Shown here: positions 47,291 to 56,100 of the stretch, in pieces
How positions within the stretch are numbered: position 1 is the stretch's first letter
Layout of the letters: each line of letters opens with the position of its first letter
NCBI RefSeq assembly: GCF_038051995.1
Contig: NZ_CP150290.1
Span: 1,909,501-1,973,500 of the forward strand
Origin: Paenibacillus sp. FSL H8-0537
Lineage (GTDB): Bacteria > Bacillota > Bacilli > Paenibacillales > Paenibacillaceae
Length of the DNA stretch: 64,000 nucleotides
Reading direction: 5' to 3'
Program-made: the position numbers and the translations under genes
The notes under the pieces: model-generated
Seen by the model: the letters and a program-made list of their open reading frames with translations, nothing else
Database searches by the model: none
What the model was told of the DNA's origin: nothing

Positions 47291-49045
47291 ATGCGTAAAA
47301 CAAAGATTGTATGTACAATCGGACCATCCAGCGAATCACTTGAAAACACGAAGAAGCTTATTCTAGCGGGCATGAACGTCGCTCGTCTGAACTTCTCCCA
47401 TGGCGATTTTGAAGAGCACGGTAACCGCATCAAGAATATTCGTCAAGCAAATATCGAACTCGGCAAAACAACAGCCATTCTCCTTGATACGAAAGGTCCA
47501 GAAATTCGTCTGGGCAAATTGAAAGAAGAGCCAATTGAGCTGGTTCAAGGCGAGAAAATCGCTTTGACAACAGAAGAAATCCTTGGCGATGTAACGCGTA
47601 TTCCGATTACGTATACGGATCTGCCTAACGACGTTTCGGTTGGTTCGACCATTTTGATCGATGACGGCCTCATTGGCTTGACGGTTGAAGATGTGCAAGG
47701 AACAGAAATCATTTGCCGCATCGTCAATAGCGGTCAAATTAAAAGCAAGAAGGGCGTTAACGTACCAGGCGTAAACATCTCGCTTCCTGGTATTACAGAG
47801 AAGGACGCTAATGACATCGTCTTCGGTATTGAGCAAGGCGTAGATTTCATCGCGGCTTCCTTCGTGCGTAAAGCAAGCGATGTTTTGGAAATTCGCGAGC
47901 TTCTGGAGCGCCACAATGCGGGCCATATCCAAATTATTTCTAAAATTGAGAACCAGCAGGGTGTAGACAACCTTGATGAAATTTTGGAAGTTTCCGACGG
48001 CCTGATGGTTGCCCGTGGCGACCTTGGCGTTGAAATTCCGGCAGAAGAAGTACCACTCGTACAAAAATCGATGATTCAAAAATGTAACCGCGCTGGCAAG
48101 CCCGTTATTACAGCAACACAAATGCTGGATTCGATGCAGCGCAACCCGCGTCCGACTCGTGCTGAGGCGAGTGACGTAGCGAATGCGATTTTCGACGGTA
48201 CAGATGCAATCATGCTTTCTGGCGAAACAGCTGCTGGTAAATATCCAGTTGAATCGGTACAAACGATGGCCCGTATCGCTGAGCGTGCAGAATCGGCTCT
48301 TGAATACCGTGAAATTTTCACGAAACAAGCGAATGCACAGCAAACAAGCGTAACAGAAGCGATCTCCCAAGCGGTAGCTAATTCCGCATTTGATCTGAAA
48401 GCGAAAGCGATCGTTACTTCGACGCAAAGCGGCTTCACTTCCCGTATGGTATCCAAATACCGTCCGAAAGCGCCGATCATTGCGGTAACAACAGAAGAGA
48501 CGGTTATGCGTCGCCTGGCACTTGTATGGGGCGTTATTCCGGTTAAAGGCGCCCTCGTTGATTCCACAGACGGTTTGTTCGAAAATGCAGTAACGGGTGC
48601 GCTCAGCACTGGCTTGCTTGCTCTTGGCGATACTATCGTTATTACTGCTGGTGTGCCAGTAGGTCGCTCTGGAACAACAAACCTGATCAAAATTCACCAC
48701 ATTGGCGAGCTTTTGGCAAATGGACAAGGTATCGGCAGCCAAACGGCTACTGGTAAAATAGTCGTTGCCCGCACGCCTGAAGAAGCGATTGCAAAAACAA
48801 CACAGGGTTCGATTCTTGTAACCGTATCGACGGATAAAGAATATATGCCTGCATTCGAGAAAGCGGCTGCTGTTGTTACGGAGCAAGGCGGCATTACTAG
48901 CCATGCGGCTGTTTGCGGCATCAACCTTGGAATTCCAGTTATTCTGGGCATTTCTAATGCTACAACTATTTTGGAAGATGGCATGGAAGTTACGCTTTAC
49001 GGCGAAACAGGCGTTATTTACTCCGGCCAATCCAAGTCTGTATAG
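47291..49045 (+). CDS. pyk: Pyruvate kinase with C-terminal PEP-utilizer-like domain
   Basis: A 584-residue Bacillus-type pyruvate kinase that makes pyruvate and ATP from phosphoenolpyruvate. Motifs: [36 protein letters not shown], the catalytic Lys in [22 protein letters not shown] and [12 protein letters not shown]. The extra domain (about residues 475-584) ends in [19 protein letters not shown], resembling a phosphohistidine domain. I start at 47291 after AACGGAGG; the open frame back to 47120 would translate repeat copy A. Inverted repeat copies stand on both sides. The clean codon use of a highly expressed gene leaves a long antisense frame open. Confidence 0.96.
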   Translation: MRKTKIVCTIGPSSESLENTKKLILAGMNVARLNFSHGDFEEHGNRIKNIRQANIELGKTTAILLDTKGPEIRLGKLKEEPIELVQGEKIALTTEEILGDVTRIPITYTDLPNDVSVGSTILIDDGLIGLTVEDVQGTEIICRIVNSGQIKSKKGVNVPGVNISLPGITEKDANDIVFGIEQGVDFIAASFVRKASDVLEIRELLERHNAGHIQIISKIENQQGVDNLDEILEVSDGLMVARGDLGVEIPAEEVPLVQKSMIQKCNRAGKPVITATQMLDSMQRNPRPTRAEASDVANAIFDGTDAIMLSGETAAGKYPVESVQTMARIAERAESALEYREIFTKQANAQQTSVTEAISQAVANSAFDLKAKAIVTSTQSGFTSRMVSKYRPKAPIIAVTTEETVMRRLALVWGVIPVKGALVDSTDGLFENAVTGALSTGLLALGDTIVITAGVPVGRSGTTNLIKIHHIGELLANGQGIGSQTATGKIVVARTPEEAIAKTTQGSILVTVSTDKEYMPAFEKAAAVVTEQGGITSHAAVCGINLGIPVILGISNATTILEDGMEVTLYGETGVIYSGQSKSV

Positions 49046-49050
49046 TTTTT

Positions 49051-49151
49051 AAAATATAGGAAAGTATATGATTTCGTCATACTTTCTCTATATTTCTCGG
49101 ACTGAAACGCCGTGCGCCGCCAGAGGACGGCTTTCGGCCGTTTCACCTTAA
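49051..49151 (+). repeat. Two-hairpin interspersed element, copy B (downstream of pyk)
   Basis: The first hairpin pairs ATATAGGAAAGTAT...TGA with TCATACTTTCTCTATAT. The second runs TGAAACGCC...GGCCGTTTCA around GGACGGCTTTCGGCC. It lies six bases after the pyk stop and may double as its 3' end structure. Confidence 0.8.
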
Positions 49152-49238
49152 CTGCATATTCTCTGCTCGTATAGACAGAGCAACAACAAGCGATGGTGAA
49201 TTCACCGTCGCTTTTGTTGAACTTAAAGGGAGGTTTAC

Positions 49239-49718
49239 ATGATGAGCAGCCCATTGTCCGGGTGGTTCGCGCATCCGCTGCGTGTCCGGTATCAGGAAAC
49301 GGATCAGATGGGTGTTGTGTTTCACACAAACTATTTGAACTGGTTTGAAATTGGGCGCACCGAGCTCATACGATCGGCAGGCTTTGATTACAAATCCATT
49401 GAACAAAGCGGCATGCTGCTGCCTGTCATCGATTTGCATTGCCATTATGCTTTGCCGGCGCGATACGATGACACGCTGCTTATTTGCACACGCATATCGG
49501 ACTTCACCTCCGTGCGCTTAGCCTTCGAATCTGAAATTCGCAAAGTGGATGAGGCGTCGTTTAAGCCCGCTTTTTACGAGCTGCAGGAAAGTCTTCCGGG
49601 GGAGCGGCTCGTTACGGGAGGAACGAAGCATGTATGGGTGAATAAGGAGTGGCGCCCTATGCGTTTGGACAAAGGGCTTCCTGCGCTGTATGATTTAATA
49701 AGGCAGATAATAAGCTAA
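49239..49718 (+). CDS. Acyl-CoA thioesterase of the YbgC/4-hydroxybenzoyl-CoA type
   Basis: A 159-residue hot-dog-fold thioesterase. VRYQETDQMGVVFHTNYLNWFEIGRTE holds the catalytic Asp and the helix that marks the YbgC-like group. Such enzymes cleave acyl-CoA thioesters in the cytosol; the acyl group here is unknown. GGGAGG precedes two adjacent ATGs (49239 and 49242). It lies between pyk and fxsA, where Bacillus also keeps small genes. It is 46 bases upstream of fxsA and may share its transcript. Confidence 0.82.
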   Translation: MMSSPLSGWFAHPLRVRYQETDQMGVVFHTNYLNWFEIGRTELIRSAGFDYKSIEQSGMLLPVIDLHCHYALPARYDDTLLICTRISDFTSVRLAFESEIRKVDEASFKPAFYELQESLPGERLVTGGTKHVWVNKEWRPMRLDKGLPALYDLIRQIIS

Positions 49719-49764
49719 AGGATGACGGCTGCTGCCTGCATAAAGTGGATGGGAGGAATTTGTA

Positions 49765-50157
49765 ATGAAAAAGTGGATAATCGCAGCATTAATCATATTG
49801 CCTTTAATAGAGTTTTGGGGCATCGTACAAGTAAGCGGCTGGCTTGGCGGCTGGCAGACATTTGGGCTCATTGTTCTGTTCAGTATGGCGGGTGCTTATT
49901 TAACGCTGGCGGAAGGACGCAAGGTGTGGACAGAGGCGCAGCATCAGCTGCAGCAGGGTCAAATACCTGGGCGCAAGCTGCTTGAAGGTTTATGTGTGCT
50001 GGCAGGCGGCTTGCTGCTGCTGATTCCCGGATTTTTCACCGATCTGATCGGAATTACCTTTCTGCTGCCGTTTACGCGTTCCTTTTATCAGCAAGTTATG
50101 CTGCATTGGCTGGAGAAACGGATACGCGGCGGGTCTTTTTCCATACGCAAGTTTTAA
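49765..50157 (+). CDS. fxsA: FxsA family membrane protein
   Basis: This 130-residue protein begins with a hydrophobic segment (KKWIIAALIILPLIEFWGI) and has the FxsA core GGWQTFGLIVLFSMAGAYL and LCVLAGGLLLLIPGFFTDLIG, giving four membrane-associated segments. E. coli FxsA (suppressor of F exclusion) protects against phage T7 exclusion by the F plasmid; the Bacillus homologue YtwI sits near pyk and citZ as here. Its normal role is unknown. GGGAGG lies before the ATG. Confidence 0.87.
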   Translation: MKKWIIAALIILPLIEFWGIVQVSGWLGGWQTFGLIVLFSMAGAYLTLAEGRKVWTEAQHQLQQGQIPGRKLLEGLCVLAGGLLLLIPGFFTDLIGITFLLPFTRSFYQQVMLHWLEKRIRGGSFSIRKF

Positions 50158-50161
50158 GATA

Positions 50162-50178
50162 TTTACATTAGCTTTACA
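50162..50178 (+). promoter_or_regulatory. Pho-box-like direct repeat upstream of ppk1
   Basis: TTTACA (50162-50167), five bases, TTTACA (50173-50178), about 65 bases before the ppk1 start. An 11-base period of TT(A/T/C)ACA units is the pattern bound by Bacillus PhoP. A CATAAT -10 candidate lies at 50210-50215. Confidence 0.5.
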
Positions 50179-50243
50179 AATTAATAATATGACACGAATA
50201 GTTGTAGCGCATAATAGGGGCATATACGAGGGAGGCGCACATA

Positions 50244-52304
50244 ATGACAAAACATTTGTCCCACTATGTTAACAGAGATTTGAGTTGGGCCGAATTTAAC
50301 TGCCGAGTGCTTCAAGAGGCTCAGGATGTAAACAATCCGCTGCTGGAGCGGGCCAAGTTTCTAGCCATTGTATCCAGTAATTTAGATGAATTTATGAGTG
50401 TTCGTGTAGCGGGCATTCAAGAGCAAATCAAGGCGGGCTATTCTAAAATTGATTTTACAGGTTATACTCCCGCTGGCTTATGGAAACGATTAATTAAACG
50501 TACAAATCAAATGGTGCATGATCAATATAAATCTTATCGGGACGTGCTGCGCGGCTTGGGACGGGAAGGCATCACTATTCGTTCAATGAGCGAGCTGAAT
50601 ATGACGCAGTCCAAGGCCGTATCGGAGTATTTTCATGAAATCGTATTTCCTGTCCTGACACCGATGGCGGTCGATCAAAGCAGGCCTTTTCCACTTGTAC
50701 ATACGAAGGAATTATATTTAGCTGTTTTATTGCGCCATCCGGAAGCCGCACCGGAGGAAGACCCACTGTTCGCAATGGTACAGGTGCCATCGATTTTAGC
50801 GAGATTTGTGCCCCTACCTGAGCGTCCGAATAGCAAAAAGCGCGAATATGTGCTGCTTGAGGATTTGATTGAGCAATTTATTGATACCCTTTTTAATGGT
50901 TATGGAGCTTATGAGGTACATGCATTTCGTTTGACGCGCAATGCTGATTTTACGCTTAATGAGGATGCCGAAGACTTGCTGGAGGAGATTGAGAAGGAGC
51001 TGCGCAAGCGCCGTTGGGGTATCTCTGTACGGCTAGAGGTTGCTCGCGGCATGCATCCGGAGACACTTGATATTCTCAAGGATGAGCTGGAAATCGAGGA
51101 TAACCTAATTGAAATTGATGGTCCACTCGATTTAAGCTTCTTGATGAAATTCGTCCAGGCCATTCCAGGCTACGACCATTTGCGTTATGAAAAAATGGAG
51201 CCGCTCTATCCGATGGAATTTGACGACACGGACGATATGTTTGAAGTGATTCGTCAGCGCGATGTGCTGATGTACCATCCATATGAATCGTTTGATGCGG
51301 TTAATGATTTTGTGATGCAGGCAGCGATTGATCCGGATGTGCTTGCCATTAAAATGACGATGTATCGGGTCAGCGGCAAGTCTGCGCTCGTTCAGGCACT
51401 GGCTGAAGCGGCCGAATCCGGCAAGCAGGTGACGGTTGTTGTAGAACTGAAGGCGCGATTCGATGAGGAGCGCAATATTGCTTGGGCTCGCCAGTTGGAA
51501 AAAGCAGGCTGTCATGTTGTTTACGGTCTGATTGGGCTGAAAACCCATGCGAAAATATTACTTGTCGTGCGCCGGGAACAGGACACGCTGCGCCGATATG
51601 TGCATGTTGGCACGGGTAATTACAATGACAGCACAGCGACGCTGTACACCGATATTGGCCTGTTTACCTCGCATCCGACAATCGGCGGCGATGCATCGGC
51701 GCTGTTTAATGAGGTGACGGGCTATTCCGATCCGTATGACTGGAAAGCTTTTGGTGTAGCTCCTACGGACCTCAAGCAGAAGTTGTTCCGTCTCATTGAC
51801 CGGGAAATCGCCCATGTGGCGGCTGGTAAGAAGGGCCGTGTCATTGCGAAGATGAACTCGCTCTCCAATCAGGAGATGGTCGATAAACTTTATGAGGCAT
51901 CGCAGGCAGGCGTGAAAATCGATTTGATTGTCCGCGGCGTATGCTGCTTGCGTCCTGGTGTGGCTGGCCGAAGCGAGAACATTCAGGTGATCAGCATTGT
52001 AGACCGTTATTTGGAGCATGCAAGGGTCATGTATTTCCACAATGGCGGGGAAGAGGAAGTGTATTTATCCAGTGCCGACTGGATGACGCGCAATCTGATG
52101 AAGCGAGTGGAGCTGATGTGTCCGGTGTACGACGCGCATTTGCGGCAGACGCTCATCAACATGCTGAACTTGAATTTGAATGACAATGTCAAAGCGAGGA
52201 AGCTCCTTTCCAGCGGCACTTACGTTCATGTTGAAAATGAACTTAAACCGTTTCGCAGCCAATTCGAGGCTAGACACATTCCAGGCTGGAAAGTACAAGT
52301 ATAG
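50244..52304 (+). CDS. ppk1: Polyphosphate kinase 1
   Basis: This 686-residue enzyme reversibly polymerises the gamma phosphate of ATP into polyphosphate. It has all PPK1 regions: YVNRDLSWAEFNCRVLQEA, SNLDEFMSVRVAG, ELKARFDEERNIAWARQLE, the phosphorylated His in LKTHAKILLV (about residue 434), VGTGNYNDSTATLYTDIG, and a second His near residue 596 in MYFHNGGEEE. GGGAGG precedes the ATG. It is convergent with ppx, and both end at one strong hairpin. A Pho-box-like repeat upstream would link polyphosphate synthesis to phosphate supply. Confidence 0.95.
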   Translation: MTKHLSHYVNRDLSWAEFNCRVLQEAQDVNNPLLERAKFLAIVSSNLDEFMSVRVAGIQEQIKAGYSKIDFTGYTPAGLWKRLIKRTNQMVHDQYKSYRDVLRGLGREGITIRSMSELNMTQSKAVSEYFHEIVFPVLTPMAVDQSRPFPLVHTKELYLAVLLRHPEAAPEEDPLFAMVQVPSILARFVPLPERPNSKKREYVLLEDLIEQFIDTLFNGYGAYEVHAFRLTRNADFTLNEDAEDLLEEIEKELRKRRWGISVRLEVARGMHPETLDILKDELEIEDNLIEIDGPLDLSFLMKFVQAIPGYDHLRYEKMEPLYPMEFDDTDDMFEVIRQRDVLMYHPYESFDAVNDFVMQAAIDPDVLAIKMTMYRVSGKSALVQALAEAAESGKQVTVVVELKARFDEERNIAWARQLEKAGCHVVYGLIGLKTHAKILLVVRREQDTLRRYVHVGTGNYNDSTATLYTDIGLFTSHPTIGGDASALFNEVTGYSDPYDWKAFGVAPTDLKQKLFRLIDREIAHVAAGKKGRVIAKMNSLSNQEMVDKLYEASQAGVKIDLIVRGVCCLRPGVAGRSENIQVISIVDRYLEHARVMYFHNGGEEEVYLSSADWMTRNLMKRVELMCPVYDAHLRQTLINMLNLNLNDNVKARKLLSSGTYVHVENELKPFRSQFEARHIPGWKVQV

Positions 52305-52311
52305 AAAAATT

Positions 52312-52361
52312 AAAAAGCGCGGTGAAAAAGGAATGCTACTTTCCTTTTTCACCGCGCTTTT
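52312..52361. terminator. Strong bidirectional terminator between ppk1 and ppx
   Basis: The sequence AAAAAGCGCGGTGAAAAAGG and its reverse complement surround a short TGCTAC-containing loop, giving more than 20 paired bases with A- and T-runs outside. Confidence 0.93.
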
Positions 52362-52393
52362 TATGTGTGAGAGGAACGCACCGCCGTCTACGC

Positions 52394-53923
52394 TTAAATA
52401 TAATCAGGCAGCTCAAGCACAGGAGTCAATTTCCATAGCTTGGAGAACTCGGAAGCGAGCTCGCCTACCTCCAGGCGCTCAACGCTCAGCGAGCTGCTAG
52501 GGCGTACCGCATGCAGCTTAAGCTGCTCAGGAGCAAGGGAGACGCTCAATCTGCTCAGCGCCTGTGTCTCGCTGCGGTCAAGCGCTGATGCGAGCTGCAG
52601 CAGCGTACCCAGCCTGCCGATTAACTCATAGTCGGACTCGACAAGCATCTCTTTGTAGGGGCGGAGCTGCTGCCTTGCCCGACTTTTGCTTTTGTAGGAA
52701 GCAATCGAAGCCGTAATCAAAATTTCTTTATGGGACAATCCGTTCAAATGCGAGTTGACGATCAAATAAAACGTATGCTTGGCATAGTCGTAGTAGTCGA
52801 TGGAAGCGCCGATTCGAAACAGGCTTGAAGCGGCATCAAGCAAGATCCGCGCTCGGGATGGCATTTGGTGCAGCTCTCTCAGCTCATCGTACAGCTGCAG
52901 TGCAAGCCGGTTCACCTGCGATACATGCTGCATCGGTGCAGCGGGATGGAGCATGCTGATGTTATGCAGGCTGAAGCCAAGCACATCCTGATGCTGAGAC
53001 CCTTGTGGAAATCTAGTATCATGGAAAATACCGTCGCGAAGTCCAGCACCGCAAATGATATAGCCGGAAGCTTTAGTCAGCTTGTAAAGCTGGCGAAGCA
53101 CGGCTAGGCCGGGCACAATAACGTCCACCCGATCTTTGGACAGGCCGGGGAACTTGCTGCGCTTGTCCAGCGGCAGGGCACGCAGCTGATCAAAAACCAT
53201 TTCGGCGTCTCCGCCGGGTAGGGCATAATTATGCGTTTGATGAAAAGGGTAGCTTGTCGCCGCTTGATGAATTTTGCCCAGCGCCCTGGCGGTGCCGCCG
53301 ACGCCAATCATAGGCAGTCCCTGCGCTTTGGCGAGCCATGGAACGGACTTGAAGGCCTCAAGCGCTACGCTGTCTAGCGCGCGCAGAGCCTCGTCGCTGA
53401 GCATGCCTTTCGCCGCGAAACGCCGATTCAGGCTGACGCAGCCAAAAGGAAAGGAGACGGAGTGCTGCAGCTTGCGTCCACGAAACAGCGATACCTCCGT
53501 GCTGCCGCCGCCAATATCGACTAACAGCCCATCCTCCAGGTCCATTGCATTAATCATCCCAAGGAAGCCAAAGGCCGCCTCCTGTTCGCCGCTAAGCAGT
53601 TCTATGTCAAGTCCGGTTTCGGCTTTTATCGCTTCCAGCACGACCGTGCGGTTCGAAGCATTGCGGATCGCCGCCGTTGCCACTGCGCGAATTTCCCCGG
53701 TGCGGTTATGGGCGCAAATTAAGCGGAAATGACTAAGTGTACCGAGCAGCTCGCTTATTGCCTCAGCCGATAGATTGCCCTGCTCGTCAATTCGCTCACT
53801 AAGCCGTGCCGGACGCTTGCTCCCGTCAATGACGCGGTGGGCTCCGTTTGCTGTTCGCTCATAAACGACGAGCCTCACCGAGTTGGAGCCTATGTCTATA
53901 ATACCAATGCGATGTTCATTCAT
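52394..53923 (-). CDS. ppx: Exopolyphosphatase (Ppx/GppA family)
   Basis: A 509-residue sugar-kinase-fold phosphatase that degrades polyphosphate (or pppGpp in GppA members). Signatures are IGIIDIGSNSVRLVVYE (residues 6-22), SGEQEAAFGFLG, VDIGGGSTEVSLF and GVGGTARAL. A helical HD-like C-terminal half (about 310-500) has RARILLDAASSLFRIGASIDYYDY and HKEILITASIAS. It is convergent with ppk1, so the making and breaking enzymes are paired but separately promoted. GGAGG precedes the ATG. Repeat copy C sits just upstream of the start. Confidence 0.92.
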   Translation of the reverse strand: MNEHRIGIIDIGSNSVRLVVYERTANGAHRVIDGSKRPARLSERIDEQGNLSAEAISELLGTLSHFRLICAHNRTGEIRAVATAAIRNASNRTVVLEAIKAETGLDIELLSGEQEAAFGFLGMINAMDLEDGLLVDIGGGSTEVSLFRGRKLQHSVSFPFGCVSLNRRFAAKGMLSDEALRALDSVALEAFKSVPWLAKAQGLPMIGVGGTARALGKIHQAATSYPFHQTHNYALPGGDAEMVFDQLRALPLDKRSKFPGLSKDRVDVIVPGLAVLRQLYKLTKASGYIICGAGLRDGIFHDTRFPQGSQHQDVLGFSLHNISMLHPAAPMQHVSQVNRLALQLYDELRELHQMPSRARILLDAASSLFRIGASIDYYDYAKHTFYLIVNSHLNGLSHKEILITASIASYKSKSRARQQLRPYKEMLVESDYELIGRLGTLLQLASALDRSETQALSRLSVSLAPEQLKLHAVRPSSSLSVERLEVGELASEFSKLWKLTPVLELPDYI

Positions 53924-53943
53924 AGCGAACCTCCGTTTTTTTT

Positions 53944-54044
53944 GAAATATAGAGAAAGTATAACCTGACGATATCCTTTCTCTATATTTCTCGGAATGAA
54001 ACGCGCCGCGCTACCAAAGGATGGCGACAGCCGTTTCACCTTGC
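53944..54044 (+). repeat. Two-hairpin interspersed element, copy C (upstream of ppx)
   Basis: The first stem is perfect: GAAATATAGAGAAAG (53944-53958) with CTTTCTCTATATTTC (53976-53990). Then come TCGGAATGAAACGC and GCCGTTTCACCTT (ending about 54043), matching copies A and B. It lies 21 bases upstream of the ppx start codon. Confidence 0.82.
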
Positions 54045-54140
54045 AATACTTTATTTTAACATAGCGGATGCTGAATGTCTTAATAAGCGTAGAGGGACAT
54101 TAAAGCCAGCTTCTAGGCATAACAATCGCAATAACCGAAA

Positions 54141-54149
54141 TTTGTCGAA
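54141..54149 (+). promoter_or_regulatory. Spo0A-box-like site before the Gln-rich protein gene
   Basis: TTTGTCGAA, 72 bases before the start at 54221, fits the Bacillus 0A box core. A TATAAA-like stretch follows at about 54156. Confidence 0.4.
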
Positions 54150-54220
54150 TCAAGTATAAAAATGGATTTACAAGTCATATTAAAGGAGGCAGTTTATTAA
54201 ACCATTTGGAGGTTTTACGA

Positions 54221-54559
54221 ATGAATCAGTTTTCACAAACGAATATTAGCCAACAGCTTTCACAATGCGAGCAGCTTCTACAGCAGCTGATGCAGCAAAC
54301 TCAGCAAGCATCAGGCATGTATCAGCAGCTCCTAAAGCAAGAACAAACGAATGCTGCACAGTTAGAGCAAATTGCTCAGCGTGAGCATCAAGCGGCTCAT
54401 ATTATCCAAACCTCATTGCAAGGTCACCAAAAGGCGATGCAGCAAATGCAGCAAATTTCTAGCATTTGCAATCAAATTTCCAGTTCAAATGCGAACCAGT
54501 CCTTCGCTTATCAACAGCCACAGTACCAAGGCTCATCTTTCGGAGAGTTAAATCATTAA
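54221..54559 (+). CDS. Small Gln-rich helical protein, possibly sporulation-linked
   Basis: This 112-residue protein has very high Gln content: QQLSQCEQLLQQLMQQTQQ, QQLLKQEQ, HQKAMQQMQQISSICNQ. Residues 8-85 should form a long amphipathic helix or coiled coil, and the tail (SFAYQQPQYQGSSF) looks like a coat-protein tail. I do not recognise the family. I start at ATG 54221, with TTTGGAGG eight bases upstream; the TTG at 54206 is part of that site. A Spo0A-box-like site upstream and the Gln/Tyr tail suggest a spore or spore-coat role, which is inference only. Confidence 0.65.
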   Translation: MNQFSQTNISQQLSQCEQLLQQLMQQTQQASGMYQQLLKQEQTNAAQLEQIAQREHQAAHIIQTSLQGHQKAMQQMQQISSICNQISSSNANQSFAYQQPQYQGSSFGELNH

Positions 54560-54939
54560 CCACCAAACAATTTGATCTAAAAAATGAAGCTGCGGCTGTT
54601 TCCCGGTATTTTGCTGGGGAGCGGTCGTTTCGTCTATTTACAAACGTTTATTATAGCTTGTACACGTGACCAGTTAGTACTCTGCCTGTTTTTCTGTTAA
54701 GATAGAAGACGGGTGTTTACATCTAACTACATAAGCAGGAACCAGATCTGTCAGGATGTCCAATGGTGAGGTTATTTCACATGACAGCTGACCCATCACA
54801 AATTTCTTTCTTACTGATAAAGCATTTTTATATGTGCTTTTGTTCACTTTGTTGTCAAAATCATTTATGATTATACGGACGACATGGATTCGAATGATAT
54901 TTTGCGATGTGAAATTTCCAAGCTAAAGGAGAGAGAACG
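54560..54939. other. 380-base leader region of citZ
   Basis: No gene is seen. It contains a CCC-GGTATTTTGCT-GGG hairpin-like stretch near 54600, the CcpC-like dyad at 54817-54831 and a possible promoter TTCACT (54843), 17 bases, TATGAT (54866). No T-box or riboswitch core was recognised. Confidence 0.5.
54817..54831 (+). promoter_or_regulatory. CcpC-like dyad upstream of citZ
   Basis: ATAA, seven bases, TTAT: exactly the ATAA-N7-TTAT pattern described for CcpC at the Bacillus citZ and citB promoters. It lies about 12 bases before the candidate -35 region. Confidence 0.5.
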
Positions 54940-56052
54940 ATGACAGCAACTAAAGGTCTGGAAGGAATTGTCGCCGCTTCTTCGTCAATCAGCTCGATTA
55001 TTGACGGAGTGTTGACATACCGTGGGATAGATATTGATGATTTGGCAGAAAATGCGACATTTGAAGAGGTTGCCTATTTGTTATGGTATGGCAAACTGCC
55101 TAATCGTTCCGAGCTAGCAAAACTGCAGGAGCAGTTAGATGCATACACAGCAATTCCTGAAGGCGTTATCGAGCAAATCAAGCTGTATCCGAAGGATACG
55201 AATTCGATGGCGGCACTTCGTACAGCCATTTCAAGCCTTGCACTATATGATGGGTCGGCTAATGAAATGACTGCTGAAGCTAATCAGTTGAAAGCAATTA
55301 AGTTGCAGGCGCAATTGCCAGCCGTTGTAGCAGCGTTCGCTCGCATTCGTGAAGGCAAGGATCCTGTTGCTCCGAAGAAGGGCGTATCCATCGCTCATAA
55401 TTTCCTCTACATGCTTACAGGCAAAGATCCTGAAGAGATTGCTGTGAAAGCGCTTGATCAGGCGCTTGTGCTTCATGCTGATCATGAGCTTAATGCCTCT
55501 ACCTTTGCTGCTCGAGTAACGGTTGCGACGTTGTCCGACATTTATTCTGGTGTGACTTCTGCAATCGGAGCGCTTAAAGGCCCACTGCATGGCGGTGCTA
55601 ATGAGGCGGTAATGGTTATGCTGGAGGAAATCGGTACATTTGCTAATGTTGAGTCTTATATCAACAACGCGCTTGCTAACAAGCAGAAGATTATGGGCTT
55701 TGGTCACCGCGTTTACAAAAACGGCGATCCGCGCGCCAAGCATCTGCAAAAAATGTCGCAAGAGCTTGGCAAGCTGACTGGAAATTTGGAGCTTTATGAA
55801 ATGTCAATTAAGATCGAAGAGCTCGTTACGGGTCAAAAAGGCCTCAAGCCGAACGTTGATTTTTACTCAGCTTCCGTCTATACAACACTAGGCATTGCCC
55901 GTGACCTATTCACGCCAATTTTTGCGATTAGCCGCGTTTCCGGCTGGAGCGCTCATATTCTTGAGCAATACGAGAACAATCGCTTGATTCGTCCTCGCGC
56001 CGACTATATCGGTCCAGTCAACGCGAAATATATTCCAATCGACGAGCGCTAA
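54940..56052 (+). CDS. citZ: Citrate synthase
   Basis: A 370-residue type-II-like citrate synthase that condenses oxaloacetate and acetyl-CoA. Active-site regions are HADHELNASTFAARV, GPLHGGANEAVM and MGFGHRVYKNGDPRA, with the catalytic Asp in VDFYSA. AAAGGAG precedes the ATG. It heads citZ-icd-mdh, the same order as in Bacillus, with 48- and 29-base gaps, so one transcript is likely. The CcpC-like dyad upstream suggests citrate-responsive repression. Confidence 0.96.
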   Translation: MTATKGLEGIVAASSSISSIIDGVLTYRGIDIDDLAENATFEEVAYLLWYGKLPNRSELAKLQEQLDAYTAIPEGVIEQIKLYPKDTNSMAALRTAISSLALYDGSANEMTAEANQLKAIKLQAQLPAVVAAFARIREGKDPVAPKKGVSIAHNFLYMLTGKDPEEIAVKALDQALVLHADHELNASTFAARVTVATLSDIYSGVTSAIGALKGPLHGGANEAVMVMLEEIGTFANVESYINNALANKQKIMGFGHRVYKNGDPRAKHLQKMSQELGKLTGNLELYEMSIKIEELVTGQKGLKPNVDFYSASVYTTLGIARDLFTPIFAISRVSGWSAHILEQYENNRLIRPRADYIGPVNAKYIPIDER

Positions 56053-56100
56053 GCGCTGCTGTTATTACCGTTACACAAATTAAAGGAGGAATTATAAACA

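Noticed and set aside
47363..49030. 555-codon antisense frame opposite pyk
   Set aside because: Explained by codon bias of a highly expressed gene; pyk itself is certain.
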